A stretch of DNA of 64,000 bases from Sulfurimonas marina (GTDB lineage Bacteria > Campylobacterota > Campylobacteria > Campylobacterales > Sulfurimonadaceae): positions 1,178,001 through 1,242,000 of the forward strand of contig NZ_CP041165.1 in the NCBI RefSeq assembly GCF_014905095.1, given 5' to 3'. The notes under the pieces are model-generated. The model made no database searches. It was not told the origin of the DNA and was given only the letters and a program-made list of their open reading frames with translations. Position numbers and translations under genes: made by a program. Shown piece by piece: positions 63,938 to 64,000 of this stretch (position 1 is its first letter; each line of letters starts with the position of its first letter).

Positions 63938-64000
63938 CTAGATCAAACCTTTATAAGAATAGAGAAATTCGACACCGCTCATCTCTTCACACTTTTTTAT
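63938..64000 (-). CDS. Possible C-terminal end of an unidentified gene (5' part outside window)
   Basis: On the minus strand one frame runs from the window edge to a TAG at 63940-63938, reading KKCEEMSGVEFLYSYKGLI at the end. It looks protein-like but is too short to identify. A 50-nt gap separates it from the TetR operator. Confidence 0.35.
   Translation of the reverse strand: MKKCEEMSGVEFLYSYKGLI

Noticed and set aside
1-64000. CRISPR arrays, tRNA genes, insertion sequences or prophage
   Set aside because: No regularly spaced repeats, tRNA-like arms, transposase frames or phage genes were seen in the gaps.

Overview
The window looks like chromosomal DNA of a Campylobacterota (epsilonproteobacterial) chemolithotroph, closest in flavour to Sulfurimonas. 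The basis is the AT-rich sequence and the gene set: a divergent RpoN, FlgA, a TlpD-like soluble chemoreceptor, a group-2-like cytoplasmic [NiFe] hydrogenase with a full hyp set, and short conserved small proteins. This is inferred from gene content; no database search was possible. I see no rRNA, tRNA, CRISPR array, insertion sequence or prophage, and no gene-free stretch longer than about 300 bases once the small genes are counted.

Layout. 1-2242 (minus, cut by the window edge): a Clp-like/FtsH-like AAA protein with a C-terminal M41 protease domain. 2342-10529: a self-contained pyruvate dehydrogenase module made of two converging operons, octanoyltransferase-lipA-lpd on the plus strand and acs-E1alpha-E1beta-E2-ACP on the minus strand. 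10623-15306: a CZB chemoreceptor, an AlkD-like glycosylase and the flgA-ubiX-coaD-tmk operon. 15380-21009: hisS, speA (frameshifted), cysE, a ferritin-like protein and an aspartate aminotransferase. 21069-30208: small membrane and TPR genes, a Lys-rich protein, lpxD, ilvH/ilvI, a WD40 protein, ilvA and a CoA-binding protein.

30279-42903 is the hydrogenase island: hypA-E-D-C-B plus a NiCoT-like nickel permease; a maturation protease and an unknown gene on the plus strand; then hypF, a second maturation protease, an unusual flavoprotein/[2Fe-2S]/hydrogenase-small-subunit fusion and the large subunit on the minus strand. Together these suggest a cytoplasmic hydrogenase that exchanges electrons with NAD(P) through a flavin carried on the same polypeptide.

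42941-48356 is housekeeping (MOSC protein, CopD-like protein, TIGR02757 protein, rpoN, lptB, tsaE, trpD, S4 protein). 48540-51817 is an arsenic/thiol operon (arsR, thioredoxin-type arsC, ArsP-like permease, Cys-cluster peptide, thioredoxin, CcdA, periplasmic thioredoxin). 51814-58193 holds two cyclic-di-GMP proteins, a methyltransferase and a phosphoesterase. 58263-63887 is a TetR-controlled RND efflux operon.

Two genes (the E2 acyltransferase and speA) are interrupted by small indels at short repeats or in a short stretch. Either the assembly carries indel errors or these genes are decaying, so single-base claims nearby should be treated with care.
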